From NCBI RefSeq assembly GCF_900090235.1, contig NZ_LT607750.1, positions 4,951,001-5,015,000 on the forward strand: a DNA stretch of 64,000 bases. The letters are read 5' to 3'. This DNA comes from Micromonospora echinaurantiaca (GTDB taxonomy: Bacteria > Actinomycetota > Actinomycetes > Mycobacteriales > Micromonosporaceae). Each line of letters starts with the position of its first letter. The first letter of the stretch is position 1. The notes beneath the pieces are model-generated. The model was not told the DNA's origin and did not search any database. It worked only from the letters and a program-made list of their open reading frames with translations. Below are positions 43,798-53,664 of the stretch, piece after piece. Both the position numbers and the translations under genes were made by a program.

Positions 43798-44657
43798 GCT
43801 CGAACCAGCAGATCCTCTTCGACGTGCCGGGCCCGCGAGCCCAGCGCCGGATCCGGATCGCCACCGTGCTGGGCGCGCTCGCCGTCCTCGGCGGGCTCGC
43901 CTGGGCGGTGCACCGGTTCGCCAGCTACGGCGAACTCGCCGCCGACCGGTGGCAGCCCTTCACCACCTGGCCGATCTGGCGCTACCTGCTCGACGCGCTC
44001 TGGAACACCCTGCTCGCCGCCGCGGCGACCGCCGTGCTCAGCTCCGTGCTCGGGCTGCTGCTCGCGCTCGGCCGGCTGTCGGCGCACCGGCCGGTACGGT
44101 GGCTGGCCGGCGCGTACGTGGAGGTCTTCCGGACCGTACCGGCGCTGCTGCTGATCTACGTGACGCTCTTCGCACTCCCCCGGTACGGCCTGAACTTCCC
44201 GCTGTTCTGGAAGCTCGTGGTGCCGCTGGTGATCTCCAACTCGGCGGCCTTCGCCGAGATCTTCCGGGCCGGCATCAAGGCGCTGGACCGGGGCCAGACC
44301 GAGGCCGGCCTGGCCATCGGGTTGCGCCGGGGGCAGGTGATGCGGTTGGTCGTCCTGCCGCAGGCCCTGCTCCAGCTCACCCCGTCCCTGGTCAGCCAGC
44401 TGGTCGGGCTGCTCAAGGACACCTCGCTCGGCTTCGTGGTCAGCTACACCGAGCTGCTCTACAGCGGTCAGGTGCTCGCCTCGTACACCAACCTGCTGAT
44501 CCAGACGTTCCTGGTGGTGGCGCTGATCTACCTGGTGGTCAACGCCTCGCTGTCGAAGTTCGCCCGCGTCCTGCAGGCCTGCAACGGGCGGTTCACCGCC
44601 CGCGGCCGGTCGGCCGGACCGGATGCGACCGTGCTCACCCGAGGGGGTAACCGGTGA
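43794..44657 (+). CDS. PAAT ABC transporter permease 2
   Basis: The 287-residue permease has a longer N-terminus, about five to six membrane segments, and the EAA loop EAGLAIGLRRGQVMRLVVLPQ. It pairs with permease 1. Its ATG overlaps the previous stop (ATGA) and its own stop overlaps the asparaginase GTG (GTGA), so translation is coupled along the operon. Confidence 0.94.
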   Translation: MSSNQQILFDVPGPRAQRRIRIATVLGALAVLGGLAWAVHRFASYGELAADRWQPFTTWPIWRYLLDALWNTLLAAAATAVLSSVLGLLLALGRLSAHRPVRWLAGAYVEVFRTVPALLLIYVTLFALPRYGLNFPLFWKLVVPLVISNSAAFAEIFRAGIKALDRGQTEAGLAIGLRRGQVMRLVVLPQALLQLTPSLVSQLVGLLKDTSLGFVVSYTELLYSGQVLASYTNLLIQTFLVVALIYLVVNASLSKFARVLQACNGRFTARGRSAGPDATVLTRGGNR

Positions 44658-45670
44658 CCGACCGCCCGTACGCCGAACTGGCCCGGGTGACCCGCAACGG
44701 CTTCGTGGAGAGCCGGCACCACGGCAGCGTCGTGGTGCTCGACCCGACCGGCGCCGTCGCGCTGCGGGCCGGCGTACCCGACGAGCCGGTGCTGCCCCGC
44801 TCCACCCTCAAGCCGGTGCAGGCGCTGGCCTGCCTGACCGCCACGGCGGCCGCCGACTCCCCGCTGGCCGGCGTGCTGACCGGGCCCGCGCTGGCCATCG
44901 CCGCCGGCAGCCACACCGGCGACGACCGGCACGTGACCGTGGTACGCGACCTGCTGACCGCCGCCGGGCTGACCGAGGACGCGCTCGGTTGCCCGGTCGA
45001 CTGGCCCGAGGACGAGGCCACCCGGGAGCGGCTGATCCGCACCGGCGAGCGGCGCAGCCGGATCCGGATGAACTGCTCGGGCAAGCACGCCGCCATGCTG
45101 GTCGCCGCCGTCGCCCGGGGCTGGTCGACGCCGGACTACCTCGACCCGGCACACCCGGTGCAGCGGGAGATCGCCGCCGCCGTGGCGCGGCTGGCCGGCA
45201 CCCCGGTCAGCACCGTGGCGGTGGACGGCTGCGGCGCGCCGCTGTTCGGCCTGCCACTGACCGGGCTGGCCCGCACCTTCCAGGCGCTCGCCCAGGCTGC
45301 GCCGGGCAGCGTCGAGGAACGGGTGGCCGAGGCGATGCGCCGCCATCCGGAACACGTCGGAGGGTGGCACGGCCACCCGAACACCGACCTCATGCGGGCG
45401 CTGCCCGGGGTGCTCGCCAAGGGCGGCGCCGAGGGCGTGCTGGGGGTGGCGACCCCCGACGGCTACGCGGTCGCCGTGAAGGCGATCGACGGCAGCCCCC
45501 GCGCCACCACCGTGATCGCGCTCGCCGCGCTGGCCGAGGCCGGCGCGGCGGTCGACGGCGCCCCGGAGCTGCGCCGGGTGCCGGTACTCGGCGGGGGCGA
45601 ACCGGTGGGCGCCGTCACCGCCGCCATCGACTGGACCGCGGGACCGGCCCGCACGGAAGAGGAAGACTGA
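44654..45670 (+). CDS. L-asparaginase, Rhizobium etli type II (ReAV-like, class 3)
   Basis: The 338-residue protein belongs to the asparaginase II family (PF06089), unrelated to E. coli asparaginases. The paired Ser-Lys tandems of R. etli ReAV are recognisable: Ser50/Lys53 (RSTLKPVQ) and Ser86 (GSHTGDD) with Lys256 (LAKGGAE). The zinc-site residues Cys141/Lys144 (NCSGKHA) and Cys193 (DGCGAP) are also conserved. It should hydrolyse L-asparagine or a related amide in the cytoplasm. GTG 44654 overlaps the permease stop by 4 bp, so it is produced with the transporter. Confidence 0.9.
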   Translation: MTDRPYAELARVTRNGFVESRHHGSVVVLDPTGAVALRAGVPDEPVLPRSTLKPVQALACLTATAAADSPLAGVLTGPALAIAAGSHTGDDRHVTVVRDLLTAAGLTEDALGCPVDWPEDEATRERLIRTGERRSRIRMNCSGKHAAMLVAAVARGWSTPDYLDPAHPVQREIAAAVARLAGTPVSTVAVDGCGAPLFGLPLTGLARTFQALAQAAPGSVEERVAEAMRRHPEHVGGWHGHPNTDLMRALPGVLAKGGAEGVLGVATPDGYAVAVKAIDGSPRATTVIALAALAEAGAAVDGAPELRRVPVLGGGEPVGAVTAAIDWTAGPARTEEED

Positions 45671-46413
45671 TGACGACATTCGAGATCTGCATCGACAGCG
45701 TCGAGGGAGCGATCGCCGCCGAGGCGGCCGGCGCCGACCGGGTGGAGCTCTGCTCCGCACTGTTCGACGGCGGGCTGACCCCCAGCATCGGCACCATCGA
45801 GACCGCGCTGCGCAGCGTGGACCGGATCCGGGTGCACGTCATCGTCCGCCCCCGGGCCGGTGACTTCATCTACTCGCCGGCCGAGGTCGACGCGATGGTG
45901 CGCGACGTGCAGGCCGCCGTGGCGGCCGGCGCGCACGGCGTGGTGATCGGGGCGCTGACCCCGGAGGGAGACGTCGACGTCCCCACCACCCGCAAGCTGA
46001 TCGAGGCGGCCGGCGACGTCAGCATCACCTTCCACCGGGCGTTCGACATGGTCCGGGATCCGTTCCAGGCGCTGGAGCAGCTCGTCGAGCTGGGCGTGCA
46101 CCGGGTGCTGACCTCGGGTCAGGAGGTGAGCGTGCTGGAGGGGGCCCCGCTCATCGCCGAGCTGGTCCGCCGGGCCGGCGACCGCATCGTCGTCATGCCG
46201 GGTGGCGGCATCACCCCGCGCAACATCGCCCGGATCATCGAGGCCACCGGCGCCCGGGAGTACCACTTCGCGGCGCTGGTCAGCTCGGACAGCCCCGCCG
46301 TGCACCGCAACCTCCGGCCGCTGATGGGCGGGGCCCTGAACCGGCCCGAGTACGAGCGCTCCGGCACCTCCGGGGAGCTGGTCGGCCAGGTGCTCGCCGC
46401 GGCCCGCGGCTGA
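45670..46413 (+). CDS. cutC: CutC-family TIM-barrel protein
   Basis: The 247-residue protein matches the CutC family: FEICIDSVEGAIAAEAAGADRVELCSAL, VHVIVRPRAGDFIYS, GVVIGALTPEGDVD, TFHRAFDM and MPGGGITPRNIARI. CutC was named for copper tolerance in E. coli, but the barrel looks like an enzyme and its chemistry is unclear. The ATG overlaps the asparaginase stop by 1 bp (TGATG). The operon context points to metabolism of the imported compound rather than copper. Confidence 0.92.
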   Translation: MTTFEICIDSVEGAIAAEAAGADRVELCSALFDGGLTPSIGTIETALRSVDRIRVHVIVRPRAGDFIYSPAEVDAMVRDVQAAVAAGAHGVVIGALTPEGDVDVPTTRKLIEAAGDVSITFHRAFDMVRDPFQALEQLVELGVHRVLTSGQEVSVLEGAPLIAELVRRAGDRIVVMPGGGITPRNIARIIEATGAREYHFAALVSSDSPAVHRNLRPLMGGALNRPEYERSGTSGELVGQVLAAARG

Positions 46414-46439
46414 CCGCCCGGCCACCGAAGGCCTGACCG

Positions 46440-46475
46440 GACGATCCGGCGGGGAGGCGCCCCCGCCGGATCGTC
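46440..46475. terminator. Bidirectional terminator between cutC and sulP
   Basis: A 15-bp perfect stem (46440-46454 with 46461-46475) and a 6-nt loop, followed on the plus strand by GTCTTTCC. It separates two convergent operons. Confidence 0.8.
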
Positions 46476-46584
46476 GTCTTTCCGCCGACCGGCGCCGTCG
46501 GCTTCGACCCGAGCCCCAACCGAGCACGACGCCGACCGCGCCGGGAGCGCCTGGGAAGATCCGTTCGCCGGCCGGCCTCCCCGG

Positions 46585-48284
<1,700 letters not shown>

Positions 48285-48288
<4 letters not shown>

Positions 48289-48623
48289 CGGGCGGACCCG
48301 TCGGCCCGCAGCTCGCCGAGCAGCCCGTCCCGGTCGGTGAGGACCGCGCCGAGGATCCGCCGCCCGGCGGCGAGCAGGTCGGCCACGTCCGGGGTGCTGA
48401 GCGCGTACATGACCAGGGAGCCGTCCCGCCAGGTGCTGACCATGCCGGCCCGGCGCAGCACGGCCAGCTGCTGGGAGAGGTTGGACGCCTCGACGTCGAT
48501 GGCCGCGAGCAGGTCGCGGACCGGTTTCGGCCCGTCCTGGAGCAGTTCCAGCACCCGGATCCGCACCGGATGCCCGAGCGTGCGGAACAGCTCGGCCTTC
48601 GCCTGGTACAGCGGCACTGACAC
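48285..48623 (-). CDS. ArsR-family transcriptional repressor
   Basis: The 112-residue winged-helix protein (RTLGHPVRIRVLELLQDGPKPVRDLL, SNLSQQLAVLRRAGMVSTWRDGSLVMYAL) has no cysteine, so it is not a thiol-based arsenic or persulphide sensor. GGGGGAGG precedes the GTG. It is translationally coupled to the SulP gene and probably controls it. An inverted repeat at 48680-48699 overlaps its promoter region. Confidence 0.92.
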
Positions 48624-49123
48624 GCCGTCGCCTCCCCCTGCCGCATGGCCACCCGCCGCACGACCCTGAAGACTTTAGCACTTGCAGAATTTTTCAAGTC
48701 GACAGCGCGATCCGGCCACCTCACCCTCCGCATTTTGGAAACGCTCCCGTAGATCGAGATACGTTGACTTAACCGGATAAGTGATGCCACCGTACGGTCC
48801 GGTTGCGGCAGTGTCAACGATCGATTACCGCCGACCTGTCCGATTACTCCGAGGGGTCATGGGAGCACGACCATCAGTGCTAGCCGGTGCTAACGGCGGC
48901 AGCTCCGCCACCACTTCGGCCTACTGGCAGGAGGTACTTAACCGAGAAAGCTCCCTGCCTCACGGCGGGCAGCGTCGGCGCGGCAGCCGAGCACCGGCCA
49001 GGTGCAGTACCGTGATCTCCGCCGGCCGCCCGGCGGGCGCGTCCCCGGGGCGGGCGGTTCCGCCGCGGGCGGGCAGGCAGCGCGCCGTCCCGCCGGCGGG
49101 CGGGAGGGAGGAGGAGCACGCCG
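48624..49123. other. Divergent intergenic region between arsR and the LacI gene
   Basis: This 500-bp gap holds no gene I support. It contains the arsR inverted repeat, a TTGAAA -35 candidate for arsR, a LacI-like imperfect site GGAAACGCTCC (48737-48747), and TTGACT (48764-48769) as a possible -35 on the plus strand. The GTG-proximal 60 bp are a GGGAGGGAGGAGGAG purine run serving as ribosome binding site for the LacI gene. Confidence 0.45.
48680..48699. promoter_or_regulatory. Inverted repeat, candidate ArsR operator
   Basis: ACTTG and CAAGT arms flank a 10-bp AT-rich centre, about 57 bp upstream of the arsR GTG and overlapping a TTGAAA -35 candidate. This size and position fit an ArsR/SmtB dimer site; autoregulation is inferred. 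Confidence 0.4.
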
Positions 49124-50143
49124 GTGAAGCGGCCGACCATCGCCGACGTCGCCCGACGGGCCGGGGTCTCCAAGGGCGCGGTGTCGTACGCGCTGAACGG
49201 CCAGCCCGGCGTCTCCGCGGCCACCCGCCAGCGGATCCTCGACATCGCCGCCGAGATGGGCTTCAGCCCGAGCAGCGCGGCCCGGGCGCTCTCCGGAGCC
49301 AGCGCCGAGGCGGTCGGGCTGGCTCTGTGCCGCCCGGCCCGGACGCTCGGCATCGAGCCGTTCTTCATGGAGCTGATCAGCGGCGTCGAGGCGGAACTCG
49401 CCGCCCGGTCGTACGCCCTCACCCTCCAGGTGGTGACCGACCCGGCGGCCGAGATCGCTGTCTACCGGCGCTGGTGGGGTGAGCGCCGGGTCGACGGCGT
49501 GCTCGTCTGCGACCTGCGCACCGACGACCGGCGGGTGCCCGTGCTGGAGGAGCTCGGCCTGCCGGCGGTGGTGATCGGCGGCCCGGCCGGCACCGGCCGG
49601 CTGGCCAGCGTCTGGTCCGACGACGCGGCCGCGCTGGTGGAGACGGTGGAATACCTGGTCGCACTCGGGCACCGGCGGATCGCCCGAGTCGGTGGCCTGC
49701 CCGACCTGCTGCACACCGAGATCCGCACCGAGGCGTTCGACCGGGCGTGCCGGCGGCTCGGGCTCGCCGACGCGGTCACCGTGCCGTCGGACTACACCGG
49801 CGAGGAGGGCGCACGGGCCACCCGCCGGCTGCTCAGCTCCGCCGCCCGGCCCACCGCGGTGATCTACGACAACGACGTGATGGCGATCGCCGGCCTGTCG
49901 GTGGCCCAGGAGATGGGGCTGGCGGTCCCCGCCGACCTGTCCATCGTGGCCTGGGACGACTCGCCCCTCTGCCAGCTGGTGCACCCGCCGCTGACCGCGC
50001 TCAGCCGGGACATCCCGGCCTACGGCGCGCACGCCGCCCGGCAGCTGCTGGCGGTGATCGGCGGCGCCGACCCGGCCGGACTCCAGGACGAGACGGCACA
50101 CCTCACCCCGCGCGGGAGCACCGCACCGCCGCGGAGCGGCTGA
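49124..50143 (+). CDS. LacI-family transcriptional regulator
   Basis: The 339-residue protein has a LacI HTH (TIADVARRAGVSKGAVSYALNGQPGVSAATRQRI split over residues 4-37) with the hinge ARALSGASAEAVGLAL, and a periplasmic-binding-like effector domain (MELISGVEAELAARSYALTL, VVIGGPAGTG, IVAWDDSPLCQLVHPPLTAL). It should bind a sugar or nucleoside-like ligand. No sugar transporter or catabolic gene lies nearby, so its regulon is elsewhere or it controls itself. Confidence 0.93.
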   Translation: MKRPTIADVARRAGVSKGAVSYALNGQPGVSAATRQRILDIAAEMGFSPSSAARALSGASAEAVGLALCRPARTLGIEPFFMELISGVEAELAARSYALTLQVVTDPAAEIAVYRRWWGERRVDGVLVCDLRTDDRRVPVLEELGLPAVVIGGPAGTGRLASVWSDDAAALVETVEYLVALGHRRIARVGGLPDLLHTEIRTEAFDRACRRLGLADAVTVPSDYTGEEGARATRRLLSSAARPTAVIYDNDVMAIAGLSVAQEMGLAVPADLSIVAWDDSPLCQLVHPPLTALSRDIPAYGAHAARQLLAVIGGADPAGLQDETAHLTPRGSTAPPRSG

Positions 50144-50161
50144 ACCGACACCGGTGGCGCC

Positions 50162-51814
50162 TCAGCGGAACGCGGACGGGAACTCCTCGAAGTACGCCTC
50201 GACCCGCTCGGCGGTGGCCGGCCGGGCCAGCGCGAACCCCTGGCCGTACCGGCAGCCGGCCCGGCACGCGCCGTCGACGTGGGCTGCCGACTCCAGCTCC
50301 TCGGCGACGATCTCCAGCCCCAGCCGGTCGCCCACGTTCACCACCACGTCGATCAGCGGACGCTCCGGATCCGCCGGGTCGACCAGCTCCGGGCCGACCT
50401 TCAGCAGGTCGATCGGCAGCCGGCGCAGCTGGGCGAGCGAGGCGTGCTCGGCCCGGAAGTCGTCCAGGGCGGTCCGGATGCCGAGCGACCGCAACCCGGC
50501 CAGCCGGGCCACCACGGTCGGCAGCTCGGCGCCCACCCGCGGCTCGGCCACCTCGACCACCAACCGGTCCGGCGGCACCCCGAACGCGTCGAGCACCGCC
50601 GCGGTGCGCGGCACGAAGTCCGGCGAGACGAGTTCGGGAACGCTGACGTTGATCGCCATCCAGAGCTCCCGGCCGCCGGTGGACCAGGCGGCGAGCTGGC
50701 GGCAGGCCCGCTCCAGCACCCAGCAGCCCACCTCGCCGACGAGGCCCAGGTCCTCGGCCACCGGCAGCAGCTCGGCCGGCAGGACCGTGCCGAAGACCGG
50801 GCTGCGCCAGCGCAGCAGCGCCTCCGCGCCCACCGGCAGCCGGTCGGCCAGCCCGATCACCGGCTGGTAGACCAGGTCCAGCTCGCCCCGGGCGAGCGCC
50901 CCCGGCAGCTCCCGCTCCAGGTCCAGCCGGCGGACCAGCTGTTCCTCCAGGTAGGCGTCGTACCACTCGACCCGGTCCCGGCCGAGCTGGACGGCCCGCC
51001 GCCGGGCCAGGTCGGCCTGGCGCAGCACGTCCTCCGGCCCGGATCCGGCGACCTCGGCCAGCCCGATGCTCGCCCGCAGCCGCAGCACCGCCCCGGGCAC
51101 CTGGTAGGGCTGGGTGAGCGCGGCCAGCAACCGGCTGCCCAGCGCGTACGCCAGAACCGGTCCGGCGGGGGTGAGCACGGCGAACCCGGCGCCGCTCGGC
51201 TCGGCGAGCAGGTCCCGGGGGCCGAGCACCGCGCGGGCCCGGCGGAACGCCTCGGTCAGCACGTCGTCGCGGACCGCGAACCCGGGCCCCTCGGCGGCGC
51301 CGGTCAGTTCGACGACCAGCAGCGCCCCGGACGGCGCGGGCGCGTCCCGCAGCGCGTCGAGGGCACGCAGCAGTTCCGCCCGGCCGGCCGGCACCGACGC
51401 GCGGGCGGCCGGCGGATCGGCCGGGGCCGGCCGGGCACCGAGCAGTCCGCGGAGCAGCAGCGGCGGCACCACCGCGAGCGCGAGCAGGACGGCCGTCGGG
51501 TCCGCCGCGCCGACGCGGAGCTGCTGCCCGGCGCCCAGCACGGCCAGCCCGAGCACGCTGGACGCACCGACCAGTTGACAGCGTCCCACTCCGCCGTACC
51601 GGTAAGCCTCGGTCAGCGTGACGAGCGCGCAGGCGGTCGGCGCGCCGAGGGCCGCCGCCACGGCGAGCCGGGTCGGGCCGGTGAGCGGGTCGGGCAGCAG
51701 CAGCCAGGCGGCGAGGACCAGCGCCACCGCCGGGCCGGCCGCGTCGGCGGCGTGGCGCCGGAGGCGTCGGGGCGCCGGCGGGAGGGAGGCGAGGGAGGGG
51801 TACGGAAGGGGCAC
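50162..51814 (-). CDS. Membrane protein with degenerate GGDEF and EAL domain
   Basis: The 550-residue protein has four to six N-terminal membrane segments, a GGDEF-like region (~150-290) where GGDEF is replaced by PSGAGFAVL, and an EAL domain (~295-545). The EAL domain keeps EALLRW, AINVSVPEL, VVEVAEP, LDDF, LLKV, AEELES and QGF, but DFGxGYSSL reads DFRAEHASL and KID reads KVG. It is probably not a c-di-GMP synthase; phosphodiesterase activity is uncertain and it may be a sensor. GTG 51814 is the chosen start; several are possible. Confidence 0.85.
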   Translation of the reverse strand: MPLPYPSLASLPPAPRRLRRHAADAAGPAVALVLAAWLLLPDPLTGPTRLAVAAALGAPTACALVTLTEAYRYGGVGRCQLVGASSVLGLAVLGAGQQLRVGAADPTAVLLALAVVPPLLLRGLLGARPAPADPPAARASVPAGRAELLRALDALRDAPAPSGALLVVELTGAAEGPGFAVRDDVLTEAFRRARAVLGPRDLLAEPSGAGFAVLTPAGPVLAYALGSRLLAALTQPYQVPGAVLRLRASIGLAEVAGSGPEDVLRQADLARRRAVQLGRDRVEWYDAYLEEQLVRRLDLERELPGALARGELDLVYQPVIGLADRLPVGAEALLRWRSPVFGTVLPAELLPVAEDLGLVGEVGCWVLERACRQLAAWSTGGRELWMAINVSVPELVSPDFVPRTAAVLDAFGVPPDRLVVEVAEPRVGAELPTVVARLAGLRSLGIRTALDDFRAEHASLAQLRRLPIDLLKVGPELVDPADPERPLIDVVVNVGDRLGLEIVAEELESAAHVDGACRAGCRYGQGFALARPATAERVEAYFEEFPSAFR

Positions 51815-52021
51815 GGCGATCGCCTTCGTGAGGGGGCACGGGGGCGGTGCGGGGCGCGGACGGCGGCGCGGAGCCGAGTCCACCGTCCACCTGAGCCGAA
51901 CGACGGGCGGCCCGCCGGGTGACGGGCACCGGACAGTGACCCGCGTCACTACCGAGTCGATGTCCGGGCCGGGTTCCCGCCCGGCGGGAACGGCACCGGG
52001 CCGGGGTGGGATCATCGGAGG

Positions 52022-52399
52022 GTGAGCCGCTCCGACACCGTCCGCTTCCGCCACAACCAGGCGATCCTGGCCGCCGCGGTCATCGCGACCATCGGCGCCC
52101 TGCCGCTGGCCAGCGCCCGCTGGTACCTGCTGCCGGTGCTGCTCGTGCCGGTGGCGGTGGCGCTCTGGGCGTGGCGGGCCGGCACCGACGCCGACGCCCG
52201 GGAGCTGCGGCTGCGGGCGCTCGCCGGGCAGCGCCGGATCGGCTGGGAGCACGTCGTGGAACTGGCCACCGACCCGCGCGGGCGGGCGGTCGCCCGGCTC
52301 GACGACGGGCAGCAGGTGGTGCTGCCGGCGGTACGCGGCGCCGACCTGCCCCGGCTCGTCTCGGCCACCGGGCAGGCCCTGCCGGGCTCGGCCGGCTGA
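52022..52399 (+). CDS. Small membrane protein with PH-like domain
   Basis: The 125-residue protein has two membrane segments (residues ~14-32 and 35-50) followed by a bacterial PH-like beta domain (LRLRALAGQRRIGWEHVVELATDP, VARLDDGQQVVLPAVRGADL). Such proteins are common and uncharacterised in Micromonosporaceae. GATCAT lies 6 nt before the GTG, and GGAGG directly abuts it, too close to act as a ribosome binding site; a leaderless mRNA is possible. Confidence 0.75.
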   Translation: MSRSDTVRFRHNQAILAAAVIATIGALPLASARWYLLPVLLVPVAVALWAWRAGTDADARELRLRALAGQRRIGWEHVVELATDPRGRAVARLDDGQQVVLPAVRGADLPRLVSATGQALPGSAG

Positions 52400-52485
52400 G
52401 CGGGAGCCGACCGCCGCGCCGCGGCGGCGTCCGGCGAAACCCACCACAGCGGCTGGGCGACCTGCGGCACGGGCCCGCGGCTCGC

Positions 52486-52509
52486 GGGCTGGTGGGCTGG
52501 TGGGCTGGT
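52486..52509. repeat. Short tandem repeat GGGCTGGT x3
   Basis: Three perfect copies of an 8-bp unit lie 4 bp beyond the stop of the minus-strand dehydrogenase gene. It is probably a neutral microsatellite. Confidence 0.8.
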
Positions 52510-52512
52510 GGC

Positions 52513-53439
52513 TCAGTAGCCGTCGACCACGGCGTTGATCAGCGGCTCTCCGGCCGCGAACCGCCGCACCTGGTCACCGACCAGCCGGTACGCGCGCGGC
52601 AGCAGCCCCCGCACCGAACCGGCCACGTGCGGGGTGAGCAGCACGTTCGGCATCGCCCAGAGCGGGTGGTCGGCGGGCAGCGGCTCCGGGTCGGTGACGT
52701 CCAGCGCGGCGGAGATCCGGCCGGTGGACAGCTCGGCGACCAGCGCGTCGGTCCGGGTGACCGGCCCGCGAGCGGCGTTGACCAGCAGCGCGCCGTCCCG
52801 CATCGCGGCGAGGAACTTCTCGTCGACCAGACCCCGGGTCTGCTCGGTCAGCGGCAACAGCAGCACCACGACGTCCGCCTCCGGCAGCAGCCGCGGCAGC
52901 TCGTCGACGGCGTACACCCCCTGTTCGGGGCGGGCGGTGCGGGCGACCAGGGTGAAGTCGACCTCGAACGGGGCGAGCCGGACCCGCACCGCCGTGCCGA
53001 TCGAGCCGGCCCCGACGATCAGGACCCGCTTGCCGGCCAGCTCGTCGGTCGGCGCCTCCGCGTCGTACGCCCACTCCCGGCGGGCCTGCGCCCGGGCGAA
53101 GGCGGGAAAGGCGCGCAGCTGGGACAGGATCGCGGCGACCACCCACTCGGCGGTGGACGGGTCGTGCACCCCCCGCGCGTCGCAGAGCGTCACCCCGCCC
53201 GGGATCCGGCCGACCCAGGCGTCCGCTCCGGCGGAGAGCAGCTGCACCACCTCGAGGTCCGGCAGCTCGCGCACCAGCGCCGCGGCGGCCGGACCGGCCA
53301 GGAACGGCGGCACCCAGAACCGGACGCCGGCCACCTCCGAGGGGAGCCGGGTCGGGTCCTCGGCCACCTCGACCGTGACGCCCGGCGGCGGCTCGCCGAG
53401 CAGCGCCCGCCCGGCCTCGTGCGGGATCCATACCTTCAC
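52513..53439 (-). CDS. D-2-hydroxyacid dehydrogenase
   Basis: The 308-residue NAD-dependent enzyme has the nucleotide site VLIVGAGSIGTAVRVRL and the catalytic Arg (NAARGPV), Glu (DVTDPEPLP) and His (LLTPHVAGS). There is no ACT domain, unlike SerA. The substrate could be glyoxylate, hydroxypyruvate or another 2-oxo acid. GTG 53439 follows TAGTGT by 8 nt; GTG 53451 is an alternative. The very long upstream open frame is antisense to the SpoIIE and sugar-dehydrogenase genes and is rejected. Confidence 0.92.
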   Translation of the reverse strand: MKVWIPHEAGRALLGEPPPGVTVEVAEDPTRLPSEVAGVRFWVPPFLAGPAAAALVRELPDLEVVQLLSAGADAWVGRIPGGVTLCDARGVHDPSTAEWVVAAILSQLRAFPAFARAQARREWAYDAEAPTDELAGKRVLIVGAGSIGTAVRVRLAPFEVDFTLVARTARPEQGVYAVDELPRLLPEADVVVLLLPLTEQTRGLVDEKFLAAMRDGALLVNAARGPVTRTDALVAELSTGRISAALDVTDPEPLPADHPLWAMPNVLLTPHVAGSVRGLLPRAYRLVGDQVRRFAAGEPLINAVVDGY

Positions 53440-53664
53440 GTCCGCCGACACTAGGCCCCCGCCCCGGCGCCAGGGCGGTCGGGGCGGGTCCCGGCACCCG
53501 GACGGGTGCCGCACGGTGGGCGAGCCGCCCCGGGCCGTCGGCGGGGTGACGCAGTCGGCGAGCGGGACCGCCCGACGGCACGCGTCGCGGGTGAGCAACC
53601 GGGGTAAGGGGGTGGCCGGAGCGCCGGTCGGCCTCCCTCCGCCCGCTCGCCAGACAGGTGCACG

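Noticed and set aside
48737..48748. LacI-type operator GGAAACGCTCCC
   Set aside because: Only a partly symmetric match, almost 400 bp before the LacI gene; noted in the region entry but not claimed as an operator.
48781..49482. Plus-strand ORF starting upstream of and overlapping the LacI gene in another frame
   Set aside because: No domain, and it conflicts with the clear LacI coding frame.
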